Part shown: positions 1 to 8,757 of the stretch, piece by piece | How positions within the stretch are numbered: position 1 is the stretch's first letter | How the letters are laid out: each line of letters begins with the position of its first letter | From: a virus | Length of the DNA: 27,363 nucleotides | Direction: 5' to 3' (one strand) | IMG/VR virus record: IMGVR_UViG_3300009001_000071 | Span: 1 to 27,363 of that record | Made by a program: the position numbers and the translations under genes | The notes under the pieces: generated by a model | The model's database searches: none | The model's input: the letters and a program-made list of their open reading frames with translations, nothing else | Told to the model about the DNA's origin: nothing

Positions 1-2410
1 CAGTTGTATTCAGAGACGGAGGTGTCAGGGTACCAGCAAAGGTAATGTTAGCACCGCTGAATGTCATTGCTGTGGTAGAACCAGACTTGATGATCAGGTT
101 GCCAGAGGTATTTGCAAAGTTGCCGTAGGTTGTTCCATCATCCTTGAGGTAGATGTTACCACCACCAGCATCAAGACTCAGGTTTCCAGGAACATCAATG
201 GTCAATGCACCAGTGGACTTAGAGATCTTTCCTGACGTTGTAATGTCATTAAATGTAACATTTGACGTTGTAAGAACTTCTTGATCAAGGAGTCCTTCAA
301 CAGAGTCAAGGCGAGTATCTAAGTAGTTCGCTGCAGTTACAAGGTCGGTTGCAGTAGTAGCAGAACCTTCTGAATTGTTGACGCTAAGAAGAGCAATGTC
401 ACCAATGTCAGTATGTAATTCGTTGATAGCGACGACAGCGCTGGTGGTTGTTTCTGTGTCAAGCGATGTGTGATTACCAAGTTCTGTACGAAGTTCACGA
501 ATCGCTGCAGAGATATCGGTCGCAGAAAGACCTGTGAAGGTCATATTGCCAATATCAGTCTCGTGCTCGCGGATAGCATCTCTGAAGTTCTGTGCCGTAG
601 TCGTCAGAGCGTAGTCGGCATTTGCCCCTCTTGCTGCACTCTCTAATTCATTGATTGCTGCAGCAACTGCGGTAGCATCAGTTCCTAGCGCAGAGTCGGT
701 AAACAGAACCTTGTGGAATTGTGCACTGGTAGAATTAAATGTCAGGGCATCGTCTGTGCTTGACTTGATAGCAAGGTGGTTTCCAGATTGAACAAACCGA
801 CCAAACTGAGTGCCGTCATCTCTTAGAATAACATCAGCACCACCAGCATCTAGGATGATGTCACCAGATGCGTCTACCTCGAAATCACCAGTAACCGTTG
901 TAGTAAAGTTACCGCCAGAGACTTGATCAAATGTTCCGCCTGCAGTCTGAGAGACAGTGGTTCCAGCAACAAGAGTATAACTTGTCGAGGCAGAGTCAGT
1001 GAGACTTCCATCAATGTTATTGACCAGACTACCAAAGACGTCAATCGTGCTAGTCGCACCGAAGGTGTATTGAACACGATCAGAGTCGCCGTCTCTGAAT
1101 GTGATATTGTCGTCGCCAGCGTCGAAGATAATATCGCCGCCAGCATCAATCGTATAGTCCCCTACCACTGTGAGGAGATAGTCTCCACCGACAGTAACAG
1201 TAAAGTCTGTACCTGAAGTCAGGTCAAACGTTGTTCCAGCAGTCTGGTCGACAGCAGAACCAGCGATCAGGGTGTAGTCAGTTCCTGCCGAGTCAGTCAG
1301 AGAACCAGAAACGTTATGCTCTAGATTTCCAGTTACATCAAGGACATTTGTGGCAGCAAGAGTGTAGGCAAATCTGGTGGTCCCTGCATCTTTCAGGGTG
1401 ATATTATCGCCAGCAGCGTCGAGAACAATATTGCCAGAAACGTCAAGAACATAGTCGCCTGTTACTGCAACAGTGTTGGTTGTTCCAAGAGTGTGCTTGA
1501 TGCGTTCAACACCACCATCTTTAAAGAAGATGTCAGCATCATCTGCATCAAGAGTAATATCGCCAGAAGCATCAATGGTATAGTTACCTGTGACGGCATC
1601 TGTGTTTGTAGCACCAACAGTTCTTACAATACGAACCGTGCTATCGTCTTGATAGGTAAAGGTTCCGCCGCCAGCATCAAACTTAATATTGCCGCTAACG
1701 TCAAAGAACAGATCCCCAGTGACATATGTTTGAAAATCAGAGGGAGAAGTGATCTGCGTTTCAGAGGCATCAAAGACTGCCTCGATCTCATTTACAGCGC
1801 CAACAACCGTTGTTGCTTCTGTGTCCATGTCTGCTTTGGCATTACCACCGCCAGCGCCATGAAGGTCAGAGTCAAGTTCTTTGATTGCCCGAATGATTGT
1901 CTTGGCGCTAGTGGGAAGAACACTAGAATCGTCGCCAATAAATGCGTCAATAGCATTTACAGCACCAACAAGATGCTGATTACCCAGTCCCTCGCTATAC
2001 GAGGTATAGGTTAGATCTGCTTTAACGTTACCGCCAGAGGCACCATGAATGTCAGAGTCAATTTCGTTCAGCGCACCAACGAGAGTGGTTGCGTCTGTTG
2101 GGAGAGTTGTAGAGTCGCCGCCGATATATGCATCGATGGCATTGAAACCACCAACAAGTCCGCTGTCTCTTACTCTCAGTTCAGAATAAGAAAGATAGTT
2201 AAGATCAAGTTTGGTATCACCACCTCCAGCACCGTGGAGGTCAGAGTCGATTTCATTGAGTGCACTTACAAGGTCAGAAGAGTCAGACCTTTGGCCTGCC
2301 CGAGTTGTTGTTGTAAGAAAATCAGGATCACCAACATTAACAGAAATGATGTTAACATTGTCCTTGAAAATCTTAAACGAATCTATAATTCTAGTAATAG
2401 GACGGGCCAT
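1..2410 (-). CDS. Repeat-rich tail-fibre-like structural protein (C-terminus beyond window)
   Basis: An unbroken frame of 803 codons runs from an ATG at 2410 to the left edge, so the C-terminus is missing. The start directly follows the TAA of the 77-aa gene, with GAGAAG about 8 bases upstream. Residues 45-215 hold alternating short repeats: three copies of a 'LNEIDSDLHGAGGG'-like unit and two of a 'LVGxxNAIDAxIGxDS' unit. From residue 230 onward there are about six copies of a beta-type unit reading roughly 'GDYxIDASGDIxLDAG' followed by 'IxxxDxG'. A larger block of about 99 residues is duplicated (about 361-458 and 460-540). Residues 575-700 return to helical 'AINELxxxIG' units. Low-complexity, Asp/Thr/Gly-rich repeats in a late operon behind the baseplate genes fit a trimeric fibre or peripheral adhesin. 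The class is well supported; the specific fibre (long, short or whisker) is not. Confidence 0.8.
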   Translation of the reverse strand, partial: MARPITRIIDSFKIFKDNVNIISVNVGDPDFLTTTTRAGQRSDSSDLVSALNEIDSDLHGAGGGDTKLDLNYLSYSELRVRDSGLVGGFNAIDAYIGGDSTTLPTDATTLVGALNEIDSDIHGASGGNVKADLTYTSYSEGLGNQHLVGAVNAIDAFIGDDSSVLPTSAKTIIRAIKELDSDLHGAGGGNAKADMDTEATTVVGAVNEIEAVFDASETQITSPSDFQTYVTGDLFFDVSGNIKFDAGGGTFTYQDDSTVRIVRTVGATNTDAVTGNYTIDASGDITLDADDADIFFKDGGVERIKHTLGTTNTVAVTGDYVLDVSGNIVLDAAGDNITLKDAGTTRFAYTLAATNVLDVTGNLEHNVSGSLTDSAGTDYTLIAGSAVDQTAGTTFDLTSGTDFTVTVGGDYLLTVVGDYTIDAGGDIIFDAGDDNITFRDGDSDRVQYTFGATSTIDVFGSLVNNIDGSLTDSASTSYTLVAGTTVSQTAGGTFDQVSGGNFTTTVTGDFEVDASGDIILDAGGADVILRDDGTQFGRFVQSGNHLAIKSSTDDALTFNSTSAQFHKVLFTDSALGTDATAVAAAINELESAARGANADYALTTTAQNFRDAIREHETDIGNMTFTGLSATDISAAIRELRTELGNHTSLDTETTTSAVVAINELHTDIGDIALLSVNNSEGSATTATDLVTAANYLDTRLDSVEGLLDQEVLTTSNVTFNDITTSGKISKSTGALTIDVPGNLSLDAGGGNIYLKDDGTTYGNFANTSGNLIIKSGSTTAMTFSGANITFAGTLTPPSLNTT
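790..1330 (-). repeat. Tandem internal duplication in the fibre gene (about 297-bp period)
   Basis: Two adjacent blocks encode similar sequence. Each begins with 'GSLTDSAxTxYTLxAG', continues with 'QTAGxTFDxxSGxxFTxTVxGD', and ends in the 'DAxGDIIxDAG' beta unit. The first serine of SLTDS lies at residue 370 in one copy and 469 in the other, an offset of 99 codons. The DNA copies have diverged, so this is an old duplication in the protein and not a recent nucleotide repeat. It is not a mobile element or a CRISPR array. Confidence 0.7.
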
Positions 2411-2644
2411 TTATAGCTTCTCTACAATCTGGGAAAGCATCCGTTTGATGTCACTCATTTCACTTTCGAGTTTGTCAACTGTTGCTTTCAGTTGTTGATC
2501 TTCTTCTTTTTGTTTTAATCTCAAAGACTTTCTTGCTTTTGCAGCTTCTATCTCACCTTTATTTATATTGAGGACCATTCCGGTATTTTGGTCTTTTACA
2601 ATACCGTCATAACCCTCAATCTTTTTATAGCGTTCAGTCGTCAT
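2411..2644 (-). CDS. Small coiled-coil protein of unknown function, between giant structural protein and fibre
   Basis: This 77-aa frame has an ATG at 2644 that shares its A with the TAA of the upstream 2015-aa gene (TAATG), so coupled translation is likely; its own TAA abuts the ATG of the fibre gene. Residues 1-33 contain a 'VKDQNTGMVLNINKGEIE' stretch, a pattern I associate with small conserved proteins in T4-type phages. Residues 33-77 are Lys/Glu/Gln-rich with hydrophobic heptad spacing (LRLKQ, VDKLESEM, IKRMLSQIVEKL), indicating a coiled coil. The position between two large surface proteins suggests an assembly factor or a small fibre subunit, but I do not recognise a named family. There is no signal peptide and no membrane segment. 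Confidence 0.75.
   Translation of the reverse strand: MTTERYKKIEGYDGIVKDQNTGMVLNINKGEIEAAKARKSLRLKQKEEDQQLKATVDKLESEMSDIKRMLSQIVEKL
2560..2567 (-). promoter_or_regulatory. Possible late promoter inside the 77-aa gene
   Basis: A perfect TATAAATA on the minus strand lies inside the 77-aa coding sequence, where it encodes part of an Ile-Asn-Lys run. By the T4 late-promoter rule, with the octamer at about -13 to -6, transcription would start near 2554, leaving a leader of about 144 bases before the fibre gene at 2410. It could give the fibre gene its own late transcript. It could also be chance, since Ile-Asn-Lys codons easily produce this octamer. Confidence 0.4.
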
Positions 2645-5600
2645 TAAACTGCCAGAGCAATTGCTCTCAGATCACGAATCAGAGGAACCTTAGCACTGTT
2701 CGTGGACTTGAAGACAATCTTAATTTGGAACTGGTTAAAGGGATCAAGTTGATCGCCATCAACACCACCGACAAGGTAGCGATACTCTCTGAAGATATTC
2801 GGATTAGTATCTGCCTGTCTTGCTTCTTCTTCTTCAATCAAAATCCATTCTTGACTTCTGATCTTCTGGTCAGCAGAAGCAACTCTGTAGTAAACATCGA
2901 AATCTGCTTCCGGCGGCTTATGAGCAGCAAGAATAACCTTGAGACCAACTGCTTCCTCTGCGAGAGTAGAGGGAGAAGTCAAATGCTTAGCAAGGTGTGT
3001 CCCAAGATTCTTGTCTGTTTCAGGGAAGAAATCTAGCGGAACATTGAATCCGCTGCTAGCAGCAGAGTCTTGTTTGTCAATCATATTGCCGACAGCAACA
3101 AACCCGCAACGCTCAAGGTCAATCACAGGACTAACTCTCGGGTCAGTTGTGGTCATGGTGCACTTAACTGTCAGAGAGCGACCTTCGCCTTGATCAACAA
3201 GGTTGGTTGCTTCGTCTTCAGGGTTGTAGATACCTCTAGGGCGATTGAACGAGAATGCCTGCTTATTCGGGATAGAGGTATATCCGACATCCTGGTCGTA
3301 TCTTGCTTCATTGCCAGCAAGAGATTGAGCAGAGGTAAACTTACCAAAGAACGTATGGTTAGTCGTCTGAGGTTGGAGAACTTCTGCTGTCAAAATACCC
3401 TTATCGAAGATAATATTTTGACTTCCGAAGCATCCGCCACGTCCGAAGTTTGCAGTCGAGGTAGCGTCAGAGTCAGCATTGAAAGAGTAGAAACTACCAT
3501 CTGCTTCAAGAACTGTTCTACTTCCGATAATAGAAGAACCAAGAACACCAGCGTATCTTGTATCACTATCAAGTCCGCCAATAACCGTTGTATCACCAAC
3601 ACTCAGACCATGTCCATAGTGGTTAACACGAACCCTTCTGTTATATCGCTCAACATAGAAGGGGTTGAACGGCAGATAATCTCTAGAAACATCAACGTTT
3701 TCTAGGATCGAAGTGCCCTTAGATACGAAGTTTGCACGATAGATTCTAAAGGCAAGATCTTCTCTACCATTTGGTTCCCAGGTCTTAGAATTCTGAGACT
3801 TAAAGAGCGAACCAAGATAGGGTTGCTTGCTGATTCTACGCTCGGTTGAACCAAGGACAAAGTCCTCAACTTCCGAAGTAAAGACTTTGTACTCCTGAGA
3901 GTCAGAACGAAGAACGATTGCGTACTCAGTTCCACCCTGCAGATAAACAGGTTCTTCGAAGATGAAGTCTGTTCCATTACTCAGCATATGAGTAGAACTT
4001 ACACCAGTAACAGTTCCGCTGTTATTAGGAGCAACAACAGCACCAGGAACCAGGTTTACCTTTGATGCAGGTTTTACAACCTTCGAACCAGGAATAATAT
4101 GGTTAGAGTGAGGCACTCCATTTACCATCGGACGAAGTTCGAAATGAACAGGAAGGTTAGCAGAACCGTTTGTAACATCAGGTTTCGTCGCAAAATAAAC
4201 TCTAACTCTTGTCACAAAGATGCCGTTAGGATCAGGAACTTCAAAAGACTGAGCAAGAGGGTCAATGTAGATATTGACACCCTCGCCGTCTCTCATAGCA
4301 GACATGCCACCACGTGATCTTCCGAGATAGATGTCTCCTGCGCCAACAGAACCAGCACCAGTTACAGGATCAAGCGTTGTAGCAGGTCCTTTCCTAGGCA
4401 AAGAGATGCTGGGAGGATTAGAAGCAGCAGGAATTGCGACACGAGGATCTGTCGGCGGAACCGTAGCAGAACCAGGCTCAGAAACCACAGGAACCTCGTT
4501 GGCGATAACTGTTTGTGGTTCTTGAACCTCAGCATCAGTACGAGTATCACCATAAGATTCAGTGACAGTTGTTTCTGTCTCAGAACGCTCTTCGGTGGTC
4601 AGATCAACAAAAGTGTTTGTAGAGAAGGAACTTCCCTCTGTCACTGTGTCAAAGGTTTCAGTTGTCGTCTGAGAACCGACGATTTCAATATGACGGGTAG
4701 ACTTGAACGTTTCTTGAGTGGTTAGTATCATACCTGCAGCATCATAATAAGATTCTGCAAAAGAAAGAGCATTGTCTTTATTATAGGAACTAATGTCATA
4801 GAGGGCAAATTCACGAGTTCCAACCTGGAATCGCAACCATCTATCTCTCAACTGGACATTAGGGATCTCAAAAGAACCTTCAATAATACCATCAGCGTTA
4901 GAAATCAGGTTTGTAGAACCCTCGGTGTGCTCGTAAAGGTTTCCGGTAGCAGGATTGAAAGGAGTAACCCCACGATCAGACATTCTCTGGAAATCGCCCT
5001 GATGACAGAACTTGCTAACAGGAACGCCGTCGAAGAACGGGAAGTATCTTGTATTAGGACGAAGACCTTCGGCACGGAAAGCAACTCTGCGACGACGCAT
5101 CCAAGGGATGATGTATACGTCAATTACCCGAGTACCAAGACTCTCTCGAACTGTATAGTCAGCAGCGATTCTGTCAACTGTTTCGGTCGTTGTTGTATTA
5201 ACATTGGTTGTGGTCAACTGAAGATATGTGTCAGTCTGAACCGTCTCAACCTCTCGACCATAGTTTACAGTCGTGTGAGTAGAAGTTTCGATGATGTCTC
5301 TTTCGGTTGTTGTGATAACATCTACGTAATCGTCAGCAGGTTGCTCATAACCTGTAACTCTTGTAAGAGCATAGGTATTAGCTGCTTTAAAAGCGCCTCT
5401 ACGATATCCGCCAAGTTCATAGGGCAAACCACCAGCACCCCTGCTAGCAACCTGAGAACCATTTACATAAACTGAAACGTCCCAGATATCGCGGTCCCCT
5501 TCAGGATTTGTTCGTTCTTGAAACCAGTAGGTCTGACCAGGAGAATACAGCGTCTCATAAATTGGTTTCGGTGGTTCGTTACTAGGAACTGCAGTTCTGT

Positions 5601-8600
5601 CTGTGCTAACATCAGTCTCAGAACCAATAGTTTGTTGGTCAATACTTTGAGAAGTTCCGGTTTGAACCCAAGAACCAACATTCTGACTTGTAGCAGATCC
5701 AGTCAGAACAGGTTCAGAAGTATTTTGTGTCGTGGTTGTAGTTGTTACAGAACCAGTCCCAACAACTGTACCAATCGGTTGCTCATTTACATCTTGACCA
5801 ATCCAGCTATACTGTTCTTCATTATAGAGGAATGCCTTCGAGGCATCAATTACAAACCCGTTGTCGATAACTCTTTCAGGTGCTTGTTTTGTCTCTTTCC
5901 AGTAATCAGAGGAGGGAGAGAGTTTTACTGCACCAACAACCTTTTCAATATAGAAGGGGTTTACGTTCTCAACTCTGGAAGCAAGATCCTGTGCTGTATG
6001 AATAACTTCGGAGTGGTTCAGCATGATCAAGTCGCCGAACCGGACAACACTGCTTTGCTCAGGATGAGCAGAATCCCAGGTGAGGTCAATTGCTTCTTGC
6101 TTGAAGGAAGGTCTTAGAAGTTTCCCTCTCGTGTCAATCGATGCTCTGTACTCAGGACTCTTGGTATCGGAGTAAGTGTGCGTCGTGAAGTTGTCAACGA
6201 AGAAACCAGACTTGGTTCTGTCGTTACCAGAACCATCCAGAACTTTGGTATTCTGAGTCGAGAGTTCAAGCATCGAGAGAGTAACAAGTTCTTCGAGTTT
6301 ATTAATCTTCTTCTCAAGTTTGTTAATATCGGACATCTTATAACCCTTGAGAGTCATCATCTCACTGGTGATGTCGCGAGTATGGAGCGTGTTTGCCCCG
6401 AGTTGGAACTTGTAAAGATCAATGCAGTTTTGCGGAGTCGAGGGGAACTTCGGTTGTAGCGAAGGAACGCCAGTCAGGTAGCGAAGTTCTCCGCCTTTCG
6501 ACAGAACAAGTTTGTCGAATCTCGGGAGATAGTATGTTGCATCCGTCTCAACCAATCCAGTAGGTTGGGGGAGATCATTGACAACAGTAAATGTACCAGA
6601 ACCGTTAGTCGCAGGTCTGAAGTCAAGGACGTTTCTCAGAGAGAGGTTATTACCAGCATTGTCTCTGAAACTCGGGATATCCTGATATTCGAGTTGCCCG
6701 TCATAAGAATTAACAGCAAAGAAATCGCCGTCGCCGTGCTCGAAGTATCTGTAGCGAACAAAGACGCTTACACCATCAGAGTCAAGTCCTCCGGTGTAGA
6801 TCATTCTACCGTCATCGTAATGAGTTTCTCTCTGACCAGGATCAAGTGCAAAAGCAGAGGCAACATTATTCCCGTCAGAATCGTTAGTCGTAACTCTAAG
6901 AACGTCATAGATGTCAGAGTTAAGCAACGAGATATACTTCTTGCCCTGTCCATCAGAATCAAGAGTAGAGGTAACAGTTGTTTCGGTCAGAGTCTTTTGG
7001 CGAACTTTACCATTTGCTCTACGAATATATGCTAGGATTTCTACTGCACCATTATCCAGTCCAGTAATCGTGGCAGAACGCTGATTGTTTGTGAGAGAAA
7101 CGCTAAATGTCAGGAGTGCATCGCTAGAGTTAGAAACAATCCAGTCACCAGTATTTGTAAAAGTGTCTGTTGCAGAACTTGTTGTAATTGTTACCGAGTT
7201 CCCACTAGCAGTTTCTTCAAACTTCTGTGCTTTGGTAAGACTAATGCTCTCAAATGTCTGAGGTCTCGGAACAGGAGTCGGGAAAAGCAGACTCTTTTTA
7301 CGAGGTTCCTTAAGAACAGCATTACCGCTCGAATTCAAAACAAGGTTTACGTATGCAGAAGTGTCGCTTTGAACAATCGATTTTACGAGGTTTGATCCAA
7401 CCGACGCATTCACATCTCTTTGGATATCGAAAAGGTGGATATTGTAGTTGCTCCCGACGCCTTCTCGAATTGCTCGAACCTTTGCGGTAGCAATGAGACT
7501 TCCAGTTCCATTGAGTCCGCTCATTAGATTGACAGTTGCGGCATCGTCGAAATCCATCATACCAACACCGGAATCCCACTCATAGTAGTTTCCGTAGTCA
7601 ATACCAATGTTCTCGTTTTCTTGTTGGAACGTACTATTTGCTTTCGGTACAATCAGGGTAGTATCAATTTCTTTTGATACACGATACCCTTCAATGTATG
7701 CAGTTCCGGGTTGAACCTTCAGTTTGAGTTCTGTTGCGTTGTTCGGGTGGAACTTTGCCTTGAAGTATTTGGTGATGTAATCTCCAGACTCTTCTTTGGT
7801 CCGAAGTGCCATCTCCTTACGAATAGAGTTGAACCCATCAGTCGTAGTTGGTTTGGTCTTAATTACACCGAACTGAATATCTGAGATATAGACAAAGTTG
7901 TCTGCCTCTGCCAGATCTGCCTTATTAATTAACTGAAGGCGAATTCTATAGCGATCTGCACCAGGAGATGCTCTGTTGGGAACAACACCCTGGTTGTCAA
8001 ACAATGCTTCATTGTCAGAAGCAGTAACAATATCTTGAACAACCTTAAATCCAACTGTAGCATTTGGGTTGTTGGTATACTTGGAGAGGATAATGCTTTG
8101 CTGAGGAGCAAAGACAAAATGTCCCTGAACAAAGAAACTACCAGAAGCACTGGTGAAGCGAGAACCATAACCAACTGCAGGGTTTTGGGTTGTGTTGATT
8201 CTCTGAACCTTCAGCGTAACTGTGGAACTGTTTACAACACCTGTGAAAATTTCTTCCGGTTGAAGAGTCGGAACAGTTGTCTGTGCTGTGTCTGCAGGTT
8301 GATCCATATAGGTGACGTATACCGTCGGCGGATCGCCATCCTCTGCTGCAATTGCCTCGAAGATCTTTACTTTGATTCCTGTTGTCTGACCAGTAAATAC
8401 GATATTCTGAACAGAGGTCAGGTCAGAAGGAAGAGGGTATGCCGGATCAAGTTTAATGAAGTCATAGAAGTTGTCAATCTTGACGCCACCAGGCTGAATC
8501 GGCGCACCATCAACGAAAAGGTTAGAAGCAAATCGAGAGATTTCAGACTGGATAATAGTCTGGAGTTGTGTAAGTTCTCTTGCCTGAAGGGCACGACCGC

Positions 8601-8691
8601 TATTAAACAAGATGCGATAATAGTTATCGCTGTCTCGGTAATCGTCTTTATAAGTCGTTCTAAAAACTTGTTCGGTATACGGCTTGGTCAT
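2644..8691 (-). CDS. Giant virion structural protein (DUF4815-type N-terminus), probable baseplate/fibre component
   Basis: At 2015 aa this is the largest gene in the window. Residues about 20-75 carry the 'YYRILFxxGRALQARELTQLQTIIQ' pattern of the DUF4815 family of phage structural proteins, followed by 'FVDGAPIQPGGVKID'. Around residues 1120-1180 and 1330-1380 lie Thr/Ser/Glu-rich low-complexity stretches that look like flexible linkers or beta stalks. Between them, near 1185-1215, is a conserved-looking block 'DVYIIPWMRRRRVAF' then 'GLRPNTRYFPFFDG'. Near residue 1470 is a 'DPLAQSFEV' motif followed by a beta-rich region of the type found in marine T4-like structural proteins. The start at 8691 has AGGG about 9 bases upstream. 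The gene follows gp8 after a 66-bp gap and ends overlapping the 77-aa gene. A surface or baseplate-periphery role is inferred from family and position; the exact role is unknown. Confidence 0.85.
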   Translation of the reverse strand: MTKPYTEQVFRTTYKDDYRDSDNYYRILFNSGRALQARELTQLQTIIQSEISRFASNLFVDGAPIQPGGVKIDNFYDFIKLDPAYPLPSDLTSVQNIVFTGQTTGIKVKIFEAIAAEDGDPPTVYVTYMDQPADTAQTTVPTLQPEEIFTGVVNSSTVTLKVQRINTTQNPAVGYGSRFTSASGSFFVQGHFVFAPQQSIILSKYTNNPNATVGFKVVQDIVTASDNEALFDNQGVVPNRASPGADRYRIRLQLINKADLAEADNFVYISDIQFGVIKTKPTTTDGFNSIRKEMALRTKEESGDYITKYFKAKFHPNNATELKLKVQPGTAYIEGYRVSKEIDTTLIVPKANSTFQQENENIGIDYGNYYEWDSGVGMMDFDDAATVNLMSGLNGTGSLIATAKVRAIREGVGSNYNIHLFDIQRDVNASVGSNLVKSIVQSDTSAYVNLVLNSSGNAVLKEPRKKSLLFPTPVPRPQTFESISLTKAQKFEETASGNSVTITTSSATDTFTNTGDWIVSNSSDALLTFSVSLTNNQRSATITGLDNGAVEILAYIRRANGKVRQKTLTETTVTSTLDSDGQGKKYISLLNSDIYDVLRVTTNDSDGNNVASAFALDPGQRETHYDDGRMIYTGGLDSDGVSVFVRYRYFEHGDGDFFAVNSYDGQLEYQDIPSFRDNAGNNLSLRNVLDFRPATNGSGTFTVVNDLPQPTGLVETDATYYLPRFDKLVLSKGGELRYLTGVPSLQPKFPSTPQNCIDLYKFQLGANTLHTRDITSEMMTLKGYKMSDINKLEKKINKLEELVTLSMLELSTQNTKVLDGSGNDRTKSGFFVDNFTTHTYSDTKSPEYRASIDTRGKLLRPSFKQEAIDLTWDSAHPEQSSVVRFGDLIMLNHSEVIHTAQDLASRVENVNPFYIEKVVGAVKLSPSSDYWKETKQAPERVIDNGFVIDASKAFLYNEEQYSWIGQDVNEQPIGTVVGTGSVTTTTTTQNTSEPVLTGSATSQNVGSWVQTGTSQSIDQQTIGSETDVSTDRTAVPSNEPPKPIYETLYSPGQTYWFQERTNPEGDRDIWDVSVYVNGSQVASRGAGGLPYELGGYRRGAFKAANTYALTRVTGYEQPADDYVDVITTTERDIIETSTHTTVNYGREVETVQTDTYLQLTTTNVNTTTTETVDRIAADYTVRESLGTRVIDVYIIPWMRRRRVAFRAEGLRPNTRYFPFFDGVPVSKFCHQGDFQRMSDRGVTPFNPATGNLYEHTEGSTNLISNADGIIEGSFEIPNVQLRDRWLRFQVGTREFALYDISSYNKDNALSFAESYYDAAGMILTTQETFKSTRHIEIVGSQTTTETFDTVTEGSSFSTNTFVDLTTEERSETETTVTESYGDTRTDAEVQEPQTVIANEVPVVSEPGSATVPPTDPRVAIPAASNPPSISLPRKGPATTLDPVTGAGSVGAGDIYLGRSRGGMSAMRDGEGVNIYIDPLAQSFEVPDPNGIFVTRVRVYFATKPDVTNGSANLPVHFELRPMVNGVPHSNHIIPGSKVVKPASKVNLVPGAVVAPNNSGTVTGVSSTHMLSNGTDFIFEEPVYLQGGTEYAIVLRSDSQEYKVFTSEVEDFVLGSTERRISKQPYLGSLFKSQNSKTWEPNGREDLAFRIYRANFVSKGTSILENVDVSRDYLPFNPFYVERYNRRVRVNHYGHGLSVGDTTVIGGLDSDTRYAGVLGSSIIGSRTVLEADGSFYSFNADSDATSTANFGRGGCFGSQNIIFDKGILTAEVLQPQTTNHTFFGKFTSAQSLAGNEARYDQDVGYTSIPNKQAFSFNRPRGIYNPEDEATNLVDQGEGRSLTVKCTMTTTDPRVSPVIDLERCGFVAVGNMIDKQDSAASSGFNVPLDFFPETDKNLGTHLAKHLTSPSTLAEEAVGLKVILAAHKPPEADFDVYYRVASADQKIRSQEWILIEEEEARQADTNPNIFREYRYLVGGVDGDQLDPFNQFQIKIVFKSTNSAKVPLIRDLRAIALAV

Positions 8692-8725
8692 TTAAGTACC
8701 CTTGAAAAAAATTAATACGGCAAGC

Positions 8726-8739
8726 GATAACGTGTTATC
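8726..8739. other. Palindrome in the gp8 / giant-protein intergenic gap
   Basis: The 66-bp gap 8692-8757 is the largest gap within the leftward cluster. It contains GATAAC-GT-GTTATC (6-2-6 inverted repeat, or a 5-bp stem with CGTG loop). On the transcribed strand it is followed about 15 bases later by seven T residues and then by the AGGG ribosome site of the giant gene. The stem is too weak and the T run too distant for a convincing intrinsic terminator. It may be an operator, a processing site or chance. No TATAAATA-like box is present here. Confidence 0.3.
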
Positions 8740-8757
8740 ATGTTTCCTGACAAATTT

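Noticed and set aside
790-1730. CRISPR array or nucleotide repeat element
   Set aside because: The repeats are protein-level, diverged in DNA and continuous with a coding frame, without uniform spacers.
2654-2667. Perfect 14-bp palindrome AGAGCAATTGCTCT near the end of the giant gene
   Set aside because: It encodes Arg-Ala-Ile-Ala-Leu in the conserved C-terminus; the stem is five pairs with no T run, so neither a terminator nor a clear operator.
8035-8715. 226-aa plus-strand frame opposite the giant structural gene
   Set aside because: Cys/Arg/Asn-rich composition typical of a shadow of minus-strand coding DNA; no promoter or ribosome site. The other plus-strand frames across 923-23000 were rejected for the same reasons.
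8705-8739. Intrinsic terminator between gp8 and the giant gene
   Set aside because: Stem of five mostly A-T pairs with the T run about 15 bases away; too weak and badly spaced.
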